NCBI GenBank assembly: GCA_002448445.1
Contig: DJYC01000041.1
Coordinates: 5,528-69,527, forward strand
Length of the DNA: 64,000 nt
Source of the DNA: Treponema sp. UBA6988
GTDB taxonomy: Bacteria; Spirochaetota; Spirochaetia; Treponematales; Treponemataceae
Reading direction: 5' to 3'
In this document: one piece after another, positions 1 to 8,030 of the stretch
Numbering within the stretch: position 1 is the stretch's first letter
Layout: the number at the start of each line of letters is the position of its first letter
The notes under the pieces: generated by a model
Told to the model about the DNA's origin: nothing
Databases searched by the model: none
Seen by the model: the letters and a program-made list of their open reading frames with translations, nothing else
Position numbers and translations under genes: made by a program

Positions 1-133
1 GAGCCGAAAGGCGGAACCCCGGAAAGCGCCTCAAAAATGGCCTCCTTGCCATTTTTGAGGCCGGGTTTTCTGGCGAAAACCCGCAAGTTTATCCGCGAAC
101 ATTTGACGCGCCCTCCATGGCGCTATCTGTTTG
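1..133 (+). repeat. Dispersed structured repeat, copy 1 (partial, cut by window start)
   Basis: The copy begins inside the core with a GCC-gaaa-GGC mini-hairpin. It continues with three stem-loops: CCTCAAAAATGG/CCATTTTTGAGG, CGGGTTTTC/GAAAACCCG, and GCGCC/GGCGC ahead of a TGTTT end. The same order recurs at 14.5, 24.8 and 41.2 kb. No credible gene lies in the first 207 bases. Confidence 0.75.
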
Positions 134-207
134 CAGAGAAAAATGGCAAATGTTCTTTTGGGACGCTTGTGTTTTGCAGGAAAAAGCGCCGCAAAAAGAA
201 AAAGAAG

Positions 208-1863
208 CTAGAGCTGGGAAAGGGCACCTGCTATGCTGTAGGCACGGTCGCCGAACTTTTCTATCTGGCGCACGAGGTCTATGTACAAAAGCTCGGTCTT
301 TACGTCTGCACCGGCCTCGAGCTTCTTGCGGGCAACTTTCTTTAGGTTGTGGCGGAATACGTCTATCTGGCTTTCTATTTCCTTTGCAATGAGGAGCTTG
401 TCGTGGTCGAGGTGCTTGTTTATGTTGTCGCGGATAAAGTACATAATCTGGCGGGCAAGGTCCAGGTAGGGGTCCAGCCTGTCCATGTCTTCCTGGGCGA
501 AGGTCATGTTCTTTTTGACTGACTTCTGCAATAGGAGGGCAACGTTGTAGCAGTCGTCGGTCATTTCCTCAAGGTCGTCAACTATTAGCTGCATTATGCT
601 TAGGCTGTCCTTCTGCTGCAGGCTTAGCGGAAGGCGGGAACAGTTGATGATGTATTTTGTTAGCTGCTCCTTCATCTGGTCCGCAAAGTCTTCCTGGTCG
701 GTAAGCTCTTCCATGTGGTTTGCAATGAAGGCTTCGCTCCTGTCCTTGAATCCTGCCGCAACACCTTCGAACATCCTTGTTACAAGAAGGGTCATATCCT
801 GTATTTCTTTTTCTGCGCGGATTATGTAAGATGCTGCGTTTTCCTTTCCGCCTGTCTCGCTGAATTCCAGTGTGTAGGTCTTTGGTGCAAGGCCTTCCTT
901 GTTGTCTTTTATGAGGGCTGTGGCAAGGGCTGCAATCTGTCTGGTGAAGGGGAGGCAGAGAATAGATGTTATTGTCTTTAGAACCGTGTGGAGGGTTGCT
1001 ATGTGCCAGGTGATTTTTTCTGTTGGGCTTCCGGGGACTAAGTGGTCTATAAGGTCCAGGAAGGGATTAAAGAAGATGCAGGCAAGCACTACCGTTGCAA
1101 CGTTAAAGAGTACGTGAATTAGGGCCGTGCGCTTGGCGTTTGCGCTGGAATTCATTGCGGCCATGATTGCGTCTATTGTAGAGCCTATGTTGCTTCCGAT
1201 TACCAGGGCAGCTGCAAATTCCCAGTTTACAAGATGATTGTAGGCCATGGTGATTACGATTGCGCTTTCTGCTGAAGACGAATGGATTAGGGCTGTGATT
1301 ATTATGCCCACCACAACTCCTATTAGGACGGAAAGAGCGCCCATGTCGCCAAACTGGGTCAAGAAGTTGAGCGTTCCTTTTTCCGGGCTGATTGTGGAAG
1401 AAAGCCAGCTTAGGCCAATGAAGAGCATTCCAAAGCCCATGATTGCCTGGCCGAGTGGGCCCTTCTTCATTTTTTTTGATGAATAGAAGAAATAGCCAAG
1501 GCCAAAGATTGGTATTGCAAAGGCCGCTATGCTAAAGCTGAAGCCAAAGAGTACTACGATCCATGCCGTTATGGTAGTTCCTATGTTTGCACCCAGCGTT
1601 ACGCCTACGGACTGCTGCAGGGTCATAAGGCCTGCGTTTACGAAAGAAACTTCCATGGCTGTGGTTGCCCCGGACGACTGTATTATTATAGTAAGAAGGA
1701 AGCCTGTTATAAAACCAGTGAAGCGGTTGCCCGTCATAAAACCAAGGGCTTTCTGAAGACCGGCACCAGCACTTTTCTGAATACCGTCGCTCATCATCTT
1801 CATGCCGTAAAGCAAAAAAGCAAGGCTGCCCAATAACTGTAAAATTGTTCCTAGAAGTTCCAT
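208..1863 (-). CDS. Na/Pi cotransporter family protein with PhoU-like C-terminal domain
   Basis: This 551-residue membrane protein probably couples sodium entry to phosphate uptake or export. Residues 1-300 hold two copies of the Na/Pi-cotransporter repeat: a QSSGAT motif near residue 62 followed by GANIGTT, and an HSSSAES motif near 194 followed by GSNIGST. Residues about 340-551 are helical and charged, as in the PhoU-like domain fused to NptA-type transporters. The ATG at 1863 has no Shine-Dalgarno sequence; a TATAAT box ends 7 bases upstream, so the message may be leaderless. It is divergent from the acyl-CoA synthetase gene. The family is clear; transport direction is not. Confidence 0.93.
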   Translation of the reverse strand: MELLGTILQLLGSLAFLLYGMKMMSDGIQKSAGAGLQKALGFMTGNRFTGFITGFLLTIIIQSSGATTAMEVSFVNAGLMTLQQSVGVTLGANIGTTITAWIVVLFGFSFSIAAFAIPIFGLGYFFYSSKKMKKGPLGQAIMGFGMLFIGLSWLSSTISPEKGTLNFLTQFGDMGALSVLIGVVVGIIITALIHSSSAESAIVITMAYNHLVNWEFAAALVIGSNIGSTIDAIMAAMNSSANAKRTALIHVLFNVATVVLACIFFNPFLDLIDHLVPGSPTEKITWHIATLHTVLKTITSILCLPFTRQIAALATALIKDNKEGLAPKTYTLEFSETGGKENAASYIIRAEKEIQDMTLLVTRMFEGVAAGFKDRSEAFIANHMEELTDQEDFADQMKEQLTKYIINCSRLPLSLQQKDSLSIMQLIVDDLEEMTDDCYNVALLLQKSVKKNMTFAQEDMDRLDPYLDLARQIMYFIRDNINKHLDHDKLLIAKEIESQIDVFRHNLKKVARKKLEAGADVKTELLYIDLVRQIEKFGDRAYSIAGALSQL

Positions 1864-1870
1864 GGCTTGG

Positions 1871-1900
1871 ATTATACACGGAAAGGCGCATAAAAATCAA
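1871..1900 (-). promoter_or_regulatory. Promoter of the Na/Pi cotransporter gene
   Basis: On the minus strand TTGATT and TATAAT are separated by 18 bases. The -10 box ends 7 bases before the ATG at 1863, so transcription should begin at or beside the start codon. Confidence 0.65.
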
Positions 1901-1954
1901 TTGAGGGGGACTTTGCCGAGGGGATGCCCGGTCTTTGTGCGCCCTATTTATCTT

Positions 1955-1983
1955 GACATTTTGGACAAAAGTGTCAATAATAG
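1955..1983 (+). promoter_or_regulatory. Promoter with overlapping palindrome ahead of acyl-CoA synthetase
   Basis: TTGACA and AATAAT are separated by 17 bases. The -35 box and spacer form an imperfect palindrome with outer arms TTGACA and TGTCAA, so an operator may overlap the promoter. Confidence 0.5.
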
Positions 1984-2053
1984 GGTGATTTTTGGCCCCT
2001 GTAATATTGAATTTTCTTTGCTGCCTTTCTACTTGGGGCTTTGGAGGATATAG

Positions 2054-3718
2054 ATGAATTTATTGGGAAGATTTACGGACTGCAATCTTGACGCAGACTA
2101 CGACGAAGTAAAAAAGAATTTTTCGCTAAAAATACCCGCAAACTTTAACTTTTCTTATGATGTAATAGATGTTTATGCCAAGGAAGAGCCTAACAAGCAG
2201 GCCATGGTATGGTGCGACGACGAGGGCGGAGAAAAATTTTTTTCCTTTAAGGACATTTCCGACATGTCAAAGAAAACCGCCAACTTTTTTGTTCAGCAGG
2301 GAATTAAGAAAGGCGACAGGGTAATGCTTTTTCTTCGCCGCCGCTACGAATTCTGGTGGATTGTTCCAGCCCTGCACAGGATTGGCGCAATTGTAATTCC
2401 TGCTACGACCCAGCTTTTAAAGCACGACATTGTTTACCGCAACAACGCCGCAGACATAAAGATGATTGTTGCCCTGGACAATAAGCAGATAGAAGAAGAG
2501 GTGGAGGCTGCCCTGCCTGAGTCTCCGACCGTAGAAAAACTGGTTACTGTTTCTGGCCCAAGGGAAGGCTGGGTGGATTTTCATGCAGAACTTGAAAAGC
2601 AGTCTGCGGAATTTGACCGTCCTACAGGAGAGGCTGCCACCTGCAACGAAGACCCAATGCTCATTTACTTTACGAGTGGAACTTCCGGCTACCCAAAGAT
2701 GGTTGCCCACAACTTTTTGTATCCGCTTGGACACATCATTACTGCAAAGTATTGGCAGCGCGTTATAGACGGAGGCCTTCACTGCAGTGTTGCGGAAACA
2801 GGTTGGGGAAAGGCTGTCTGGGGAAAGCTCTACGGCCAGTGGATTTCCGGTTCTTCGGTCTTTGTTTATGACCTTTTGGGTTTTACTCCAGACCTCTTCT
2901 TTGCCAAGATTGCAAAGTACAAGGTTACAACCCTTTGCGCACCGCCTTCTGCATACCGCTTCCTTATAAGGCAGGATTTGTCCAAGTACGACCTTTCAAA
3001 CCTCACTTATTTTGTTACGGCAGGAGAGGCTCTTAACGATGAAGTCTTTAAGAAATTCCTTGAAAAAACAGGCCACGAGATGAGGGAAGGCTACGGTCAG
3101 ACGGAAACAACCCTTGTGGCAGGAACCTTCCCCGGCATGAAGGTAAAGCCAGGTTCAATGGGTAAGGCTGCTCCCGGATTTGACCTTGAGATTGTGGACG
3201 AAAACGGCAAGCACTGCGCTCCAAACGTTACCGGCAACATGATAATCCATCTGGACAAGGGTAAGCCACTGGGACTTTTTGGCTGCTACTACAAGAACGA
3301 GCCGCTTACCAAAGAGGCCTTGGGTGGCAGCGTCTACAATACGGGAGATCTTGCCTACTACGATGAAGACGGCTACATCTGGTTTGTTGGCAGACAGGAT
3401 GACGTTATTAAGAGTACCGGCTACAGAATAAGCCCCTTTGAAGTAGAAAGCGTTTTGATGCGCTTCCCCGGAGTGCTTGAATGTGCCGTTACTGGCGTTG
3501 CAGACAAGAGCCGCGGACAGATTGTAAAGGCTACGATTGTTCTTACCGAGGAATACAAGAACCGCAAGGATGGCCTTGAAAAAGAGATTATGACTTATGC
3601 AAGGTCAAATCTTGCCACCTACAAGATTCCCCGCCTTATAGAATTTGTGGACGAGCTTCCAAAGACTATAAGCGGAAAAATCCGCCGTGTGGAAATCCGC
3701 CAGAAGGACCAAAAGTAA
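2054..3718 (+). CDS. AMP-forming acyl-CoA synthetase (AMP-binding family)
   Basis: A 554-residue ANL-superfamily enzyme that activates a carboxylic acid with ATP and joins it to CoA. The P-loop YFTSGTSGYPKMV is near residue 206, YGQTE near 347, the TGD motif near 430, and the C-terminal PKTISGKIRR carries the adenylation lysine. The layout resembles medium-chain and acetyl/propionyl-type synthetases; the substrate cannot be read from the sequence. The ATG at 2054 is preceded by GGAGG at 6 bases. The -35/-10 region upstream overlaps a palindrome, suggesting regulation. A small exported-protein gene follows after 15 bases and may be co-transcribed. Confidence 0.93.
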   Translation: MNLLGRFTDCNLDADYDEVKKNFSLKIPANFNFSYDVIDVYAKEEPNKQAMVWCDDEGGEKFFSFKDISDMSKKTANFFVQQGIKKGDRVMLFLRRRYEFWWIVPALHRIGAIVIPATTQLLKHDIVYRNNAADIKMIVALDNKQIEEEVEAALPESPTVEKLVTVSGPREGWVDFHAELEKQSAEFDRPTGEAATCNEDPMLIYFTSGTSGYPKMVAHNFLYPLGHIITAKYWQRVIDGGLHCSVAETGWGKAVWGKLYGQWISGSSVFVYDLLGFTPDLFFAKIAKYKVTTLCAPPSAYRFLIRQDLSKYDLSNLTYFVTAGEALNDEVFKKFLEKTGHEMREGYGQTETTLVAGTFPGMKVKPGSMGKAAPGFDLEIVDENGKHCAPNVTGNMIIHLDKGKPLGLFGCYYKNEPLTKEALGGSVYNTGDLAYYDEDGYIWFVGRQDDVIKSTGYRISPFEVESVLMRFPGVLECAVTGVADKSRGQIVKATIVLTEEYKNRKDGLEKEIMTYARSNLATYKIPRLIEFVDELPKTISGKIRRVEIRQKDQK

Positions 3719-3733
3719 ATAAGGAGAAATGTG

Positions 3734-4147
3734 ATGAAAAAATTTATTTTTATGCTGGCTTTTGTTGTAGCTTCGGCCTGTGCTTTTGCAAGCCCCGCAA
3801 CAGATGCCGTAAGGACATTCTTTGCTAAAGGAAGCTGCCTTTCTGTAGACATGCAGCTGCTTTCCGATAAAAAGGAATCCGTGTCGGTCTTTACTTCAAT
3901 TCCAAAAGAAAAAATCCAGATGATTTATGTTGCAAATGGAAAAGCCGAGGGTAAGGACTACGATTCCATAATTTGCATTGTTGATGGAAGTAAAATTCAC
4001 TTTCCCATGAAGTATGTAAAAAGCCTTTCAAATGATGAATACGGAAACATCGTGATTAAACTTGTTCCTGTCGATGAAAATATTTTTGAGAATGCCAAAG
4101 GTGATTTTGGCAAGACCTTGGAACTTCTGCTGGAAGTTATTTTTTAG
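3734..4147 (+). CDS. Small exported protein of unknown function
   Basis: A 137-residue protein with a cleavable-looking signal peptide (KKF followed by a hydrophobic run ending in CAFAS). The rest is a short mixed alpha/beta soluble domain that I do not recognise. AAGGAG lies 7 bases before the ATG at 3734; an adjacent GTG at 3731 is a less likely start. It follows the acyl-CoA synthetase by 15 bases on the same strand and ends before a strong shared terminator. A periplasmic location is inferred. Confidence 0.75.
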   Translation: MKKFIFMLAFVVASACAFASPATDAVRTFFAKGSCLSVDMQLLSDKKESVSVFTSIPKEKIQMIYVANGKAEGKDYDSIICIVDGSKIHFPMKYVKSLSNDEYGNIVIKLVPVDENIFENAKGDFGKTLELLLEVIF

Positions 4148-4175
4148 CGGCTGTTTGCAAATGGGATGTTAAAAT

Positions 4176-4217
4176 GAAAAAAGCGGTGCTGTCTGTAAAA
4201 CAACGCCGCTTTTTTTT
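4176..4217. terminator. Bidirectional terminator between the exported-protein gene and trpB
   Basis: AAAGCGG and CCGCTTT arms are flanked by A-rich sequence on the left and eight T on the right. The hairpin can therefore serve both convergent genes. Confidence 0.8.
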
Positions 4218-4223
4218 GCAGAA

Positions 4224-5435
4224 TCAGTTGAAGTATTCGTCACCTGTTCCGTAGTTGTCCACAACAAAGTCTATGTCCTTGTCGCCTCGTCCGCTAAGGT
4301 TTACGAGTATGGACTTCTGCGGGTTTTCCTTTGCGTACTTCATTGCAAAGGCAACGGCATGGCTTGACTCAAGTGCGGGAATGATTCCTTCGTAGCGGCA
4401 AAGCTTGTAGAAGGCTTCCAGACATTCCTTGTCGTTGGCTGTCGTGTATGTTACGCGCCCCTTGTCCTTTAGCATGCAGTGTTCGGGCCCGCTTCCTGGG
4501 TAGTCAAGGCCGGATGCAATAGAATATACCGGTGCGGGGTTGCCCTTTTCGTCGGTCAGCAGGTAGGTGCGCATTCCGTGCAGAACCCCTTCCTTTCCGT
4601 AAGAAAGTGAGCATGCGTGGTCGCCGAGTTTTAGTGAGCGTCCTGAAGGCTCTACTCCAAAGAGGGCAACGTCTTCGTCCTGAATAAAGCCGGAGAAGAT
4701 GCCCATTGCGTTTGAGCCTCCGCCGACACAAGCCGTTACAGCATCGGGAAGTTCTCCCGTCATCTCCAGAAACTGTTCCCTTGCTTCTACACCAACTATG
4801 TGCTGGAAGTCGCGTACCATCATTGGGAAGGGGTGGGGGCCCATTACGGAGCCTATGCAGTAAAGGGTGTTTACCGGGTCCTTTAGGTAGGCCTCGAATG
4901 CAGAGTCAACCGCTTCCTTGAGAGTCTTCTGACCCTGGGTGGCGGGAATTACGTTTGCGCCCAAAAGCTTCATGCGGACAACGTTGGGGTGTTCCTTTGC
5001 AATGTCAACTTCGCCCATGTGGATGTCGCATTCAAGGCCAAAGTATGCCGCCGCGGTTGCAAGAGCCACACCGTGCTGGCCTGCTCCTGTCTCTGCAATA
5101 ACCTTCTTTTTGCCCATGTACTTTGCAAGGAGAACTTCGCCCATGCAGTGGTTGAGCTTGTGGGCACCTGAATGGTTCAGGTCTTCCCTTTTGAGGTAGA
5201 TGCGTCCTCCGCATGCCTCGCTAAGCCTTTTGCAGTAGTAGACCGGGGTAGGGCGGCCCTGGAAGTGCTTCCTTATTGAACGCAGCTCATTTATAAAATC
5301 GTGTGATTTTGAAATCTTAAAGTAAGCGTCTCTTATGCGGTTCATTTCGGCCTGGAGCTCTTCGGAAACAAAGCTTCCGCCCCATTTGCCAAAAAATCCC
5401 TTTTCGTCCGGGTATTGCTTTAGATAGTCTTTCAT
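4224..5435 (-). CDS. trpB: Tryptophan synthase beta subunit
   Basis: A 403-residue PLP enzyme that condenses indole with serine to make tryptophan. The PLP lysine is K93 in HSGAHKLNH (usually HTGAHKIN), the catalytic glutamate is E115 in AETGAGQHGVA, and the phosphate-binding loop GGGSNA is at 238-243. Length is normal for TrpB1. No trpA or other trp gene is adjacent, so it may salvage indole or work with a distant TrpA. The ATG at 5435 is preceded by AGAGGAA. A TTGATT-17-TATAAT promoter lies upstream; I see no T-box or attenuator. Confidence 0.96.
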   Translation of the reverse strand: MKDYLKQYPDEKGFFGKWGGSFVSEELQAEMNRIRDAYFKISKSHDFINELRSIRKHFQGRPTPVYYCKRLSEACGGRIYLKREDLNHSGAHKLNHCMGEVLLAKYMGKKKVIAETGAGQHGVALATAAAYFGLECDIHMGEVDIAKEHPNVVRMKLLGANVIPATQGQKTLKEAVDSAFEAYLKDPVNTLYCIGSVMGPHPFPMMVRDFQHIVGVEAREQFLEMTGELPDAVTACVGGGSNAMGIFSGFIQDEDVALFGVEPSGRSLKLGDHACSLSYGKEGVLHGMRTYLLTDEKGNPAPVYSIASGLDYPGSGPEHCMLKDKGRVTYTTANDKECLEAFYKLCRYEGIIPALESSHAVAFAMKYAKENPQKSILVNLSGRGDKDIDFVVDNYGTGDEYFN

Positions 5436-5464
5436 GTAATTCCTCTGATGTTGTTAGTAGAAGC

Positions 5465-5493
5465 ATTATAGTAGGAAAGGAAGAATCAATCAA
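5465..5493 (-). promoter_or_regulatory. trpB promoter
   Basis: On the minus strand TTGATT and TATAAT are separated by 17 bases. The leader is about 25 bases and contains a Shine-Dalgarno sequence. Confidence 0.65.
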
Positions 5494-5572
5494 CAGGCAT
5501 TTTTTCACAGGATTTTTGCTGGATTTTTGCTTACTTTTCCCCTTGGAAAATTAAAATTCACCTTAAATTCAC

Positions 5573-5600
5573 TTGTTTTTTGAAAATTTTGGATTATACT
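5573..5600 (+). promoter_or_regulatory. Promoter of the chemoreceptor gene
   Basis: TTGTTT and TATACT are separated by 16 bases. The -10 box ends 9 bases before the ATG at 5610, which argues against any start further upstream. Confidence 0.6.
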
Positions 5601-5609
5601 TATATTACT

Positions 5610-7712
5610 ATGATTAGAAACGGTGTGCTAAAGAAAAAAATGTCGCTAAGGACAGAGGTTTTACTTGCATCGGTTGGCTCAGTGCTGCTTGTAGCAGTAT
5701 TTTTGAGTGCGTCCTATATACAGCTGATGAGGCGGATTATAGACAGGGCTACGGTGAATACGGTATCCCAGACCATGCTGGTGCTTAACGGCCAGGTCGA
5801 CGCAATTTTTAAGCCCTACGAGGTAACGGTGCGTAACGTTGCCCATGCGGCTTCTTCCCATGCGGACAGGAATTCCCTTGCCAAGATGGTGCAGAAGGCC
5901 GTGAGCAGCCTTGACACAATGGACAATGACGTTTACTATGCCACTACAATTTCCCGCTACCAGGAGGGGGGCTTTTACATAGACGGTTCAAACTGGAATC
6001 CGGGTGAGGACTGGATTCCCTCCGAGCGCGACTGGTGGAAGGATGCAGTCAGGGTTGGCGACGGAAACGTTGCCATGGGAGCGCCCTATGTTGATGCAAT
6101 GGAGGGTACCCTCTGCGTAACCCTTTCTTCCCCTGCCTACGACGAGAATAACCGCCTGATTGGTGTTGCGGCGGCGGACATCTACCTTAATAACCTTAGC
6201 AACATGGTAAGGGAGATAAAACTTTCTGCCAACAGTAGCATAAACATCATAACAAAAGACGGCCTTTATGTAACTAACGATGACTTTTCAGCCATAATGA
6301 ACAAAAACTACTTTGACACAGTACAATCAAAGTCAATCATCAAAGATGAATACCTGGACGGAACAGTCAAGTCCTTTACCGACGGAGGCTTCTTCTACGG
6401 AGTCCATCCAATAAAGGGCACTGACTGGTTCATCGTTACAGAAGGCCCTGTATCCGATTTTTCAGCCGGCTACTTTAAGATGCTTACCCTGGTGCTTCTG
6501 GGGCTTATCGTTCTGGTTGCCGCCATGGTCATAGTGGATGTGGTTGCTTCCACAAGACTTTCCCAAGGCTTTAAGGAAATGGCTGCAGGCTGCGAGCGCT
6601 TTGCAAAGTGCGACTTTTCAAAGAAATATCCCGACTATTTTACAAGCGAGGCCTCACTCCTTTCCAACGGCTTCAACCTCTTTTCCCAGCGTCTTCAGGA
6701 CATGATAGGCACAATCAAGGGTTCAAGCTCCAACCTTGACGTTGTTTCCAACAACATGAAGGAAAGTGTAGCAACTGTTTCAGACTCAATGACGTCTATC
6801 CGCCTTGGAATAGAAAACGTACAGACCCAGGTAGAAAAACAGTCCAGCGGCTTTGACGAAACTTCATCGGTAATACATGACGTAACTTCAAGCATTTCCA
6901 CCGTAAACGAGATGATTGATTCACAGACCCGAAGCATACGAGAGTCCTCTTCATCTGTTTCCCAGCTTGTAGGCAGCATAGAGCAGATTGGACACTCCAT
7001 GGAAAGCATGGCAAGTTCCTTTGAGTCACTGGACAAGGAAGCCCGCAGCGGTATGTCCAAGCAGGCCAAGGTAAACGAGCGCATTTCCCAGATTGAACAG
7101 CAGTCACAGATGCTGCAGGAAGCCAACATGGCCATTGCATCGATTGCGGAACAGACAAACCTTCTTGCTATGAACGCGGCAATTGAGGCTGCCCATGCAG
7201 GAGAAGCAGGTAAGGGCTTTGCGGTAGTTGCAGACGAAATCCGTAAGCTTTCGGAAACTTCATCCGGCCAGTCAAAGACAATCGGTGAACAGCTCAAGAA
7301 CATCCAGGACAGCATCGGCGAAATCGTAGCGGCATCCCAGGAATCAAGCACGGCTTTTGCAGGAGTTTCAAACCGCATTCAGGAAACTGACGGCTTGGTC
7401 CAGTCGGTAAGAAATTCCCTGGAAAAGCAAAATGAAGATTCCCGCAGCGTAATATCCCTGCTTGCAGAAATGGACAGGACAGCAGACAGCGTTAGGAATG
7501 CTTCATCCAAAATGTCAGACGGCAGCATACGAATCCTGTCTGCAATGGATAAGCTAAGGACTTCCCTTGGCGACGTACGCTCTTCAATGGCAAACATGTC
7601 GGACATTGCTCAGGGCGTAATCACGAGCGGCAAGAAGCTTGACAACTGCGTAGAATCCCTGGACATAAATGTAGCCCAGCTGGGTGACGACGTAAGAAAG
7701 CTTTCGGGCTAG
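5610..7712 (+). CDS. Methyl-accepting chemotaxis protein with dCache-type sensor
   Basis: A transmembrane chemoreceptor of about 700 residues that signals to CheA/CheW. A first membrane helix lies near residues 17-35. A periplasmic double-Cache-like sensor follows to about 275, with small-ligand features such as DWIPSERDWW. The second membrane helix is near 290-315. The long cytoplasmic coiled coil has the signalling tip EQTNLLAMNAAIEAAHAGE near 513. An upstream in-frame ATG at 5580 lies inside the promoter and is rejected. ATG 5610 is chosen; ATG 5640 is possible. Neither has a clear Shine-Dalgarno sequence. The ligand is unknown. Confidence 0.92.
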   Translation: MIRNGVLKKKMSLRTEVLLASVGSVLLVAVFLSASYIQLMRRIIDRATVNTVSQTMLVLNGQVDAIFKPYEVTVRNVAHAASSHADRNSLAKMVQKAVSSLDTMDNDVYYATTISRYQEGGFYIDGSNWNPGEDWIPSERDWWKDAVRVGDGNVAMGAPYVDAMEGTLCVTLSSPAYDENNRLIGVAAADIYLNNLSNMVREIKLSANSSINIITKDGLYVTNDDFSAIMNKNYFDTVQSKSIIKDEYLDGTVKSFTDGGFFYGVHPIKGTDWFIVTEGPVSDFSAGYFKMLTLVLLGLIVLVAAMVIVDVVASTRLSQGFKEMAAGCERFAKCDFSKKYPDYFTSEASLLSNGFNLFSQRLQDMIGTIKGSSSNLDVVSNNMKESVATVSDSMTSIRLGIENVQTQVEKQSSGFDETSSVIHDVTSSISTVNEMIDSQTRSIRESSSSVSQLVGSIEQIGHSMESMASSFESLDKEARSGMSKQAKVNERISQIEQQSQMLQEANMAIASIAEQTNLLAMNAAIEAAHAGEAGKGFAVVADEIRKLSETSSGQSKTIGEQLKNIQDSIGEIVAASQESSTAFAGVSNRIQETDGLVQSVRNSLEKQNEDSRSVISLLAEMDRTADSVRNASSKMSDGSIRILSAMDKLRTSLGDVRSSMANMSDIAQGVITSGKKLDNCVESLDINVAQLGDDVRKLSG

Positions 7713-7775
7713 GTGTCCACCTATTTTTGAGATGCGGAAAACATTTTTTATATTTTACCTATTCTAAAAGGACTG

Positions 7776-7923
7776 GAAAGCAGTTTTGTGTGCAGCGGAA
7801 GGCAAAGACGGCTGAAAACCCGCATTGGAGCGGAACGAGCGTAGCGAGTTTAATTTCCTATTCCGCGACACAGCGGGTTTATCAGACGGATTTGCCTGGG
7901 AGCGGAACACAAAACTGCTTTTC
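7776..7923. repeat. Large imperfect palindrome, element P1
   Basis: The outer arms AAAGCAGTTTTGTG and CACAAAACTGCTTT match perfectly. Inner arms share AGGCAAA, CTGA and AAACCCGC with their partners. The loop holds GGAGCGGAACGAGCG. A related element lies at 56444-56590. The gap between the chemoreceptor and cellulase genes holds no gene. Confidence 0.7.
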
Positions 7924-7956
7924 TTGTTTTTTGTGGTAACGATTATGCGGCAAGAA

Positions 7957-7984
7957 TTGTTTTTCCTGCAAAGTGAGCTATAAT
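7957..7984 (+). promoter_or_regulatory. Promoter of the GH5 cellulase gene
   Basis: TTGTTT and a consensus TATAAT are separated by 16 bases, giving a leader of about 40 bases before the ATG at 8031. Confidence 0.7.
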
Positions 7985-8002
7985 TATTGTAGAAAACTTT
8001 TC

Positions 8003-8030
8003 AGGAGGAAAGTCTTTCGTAAGAAAAGAC
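8003..8030 (+). promoter_or_regulatory. Ribosome-binding site with a hairpin in its spacer
   Basis: A strong AGGAGG lies 22 bases from the ATG, normally too far. Between them GTCTTT (8012-8017) and AAAGAC (8025-8030) can form a 6-bp hairpin that would bring the site close to the start codon. Confidence 0.45.

Noticed and set aside
5580..5609. Upstream start of the chemoreceptor
   Set aside because: It lies between the -35 and -10 boxes of the promoter.
6695..7378. A 227-codon open frame antisense to the chemoreceptor
   Set aside because: It mirrors the coiled-coil codons of the receptor, has no ribosome site and no recognisable domain.
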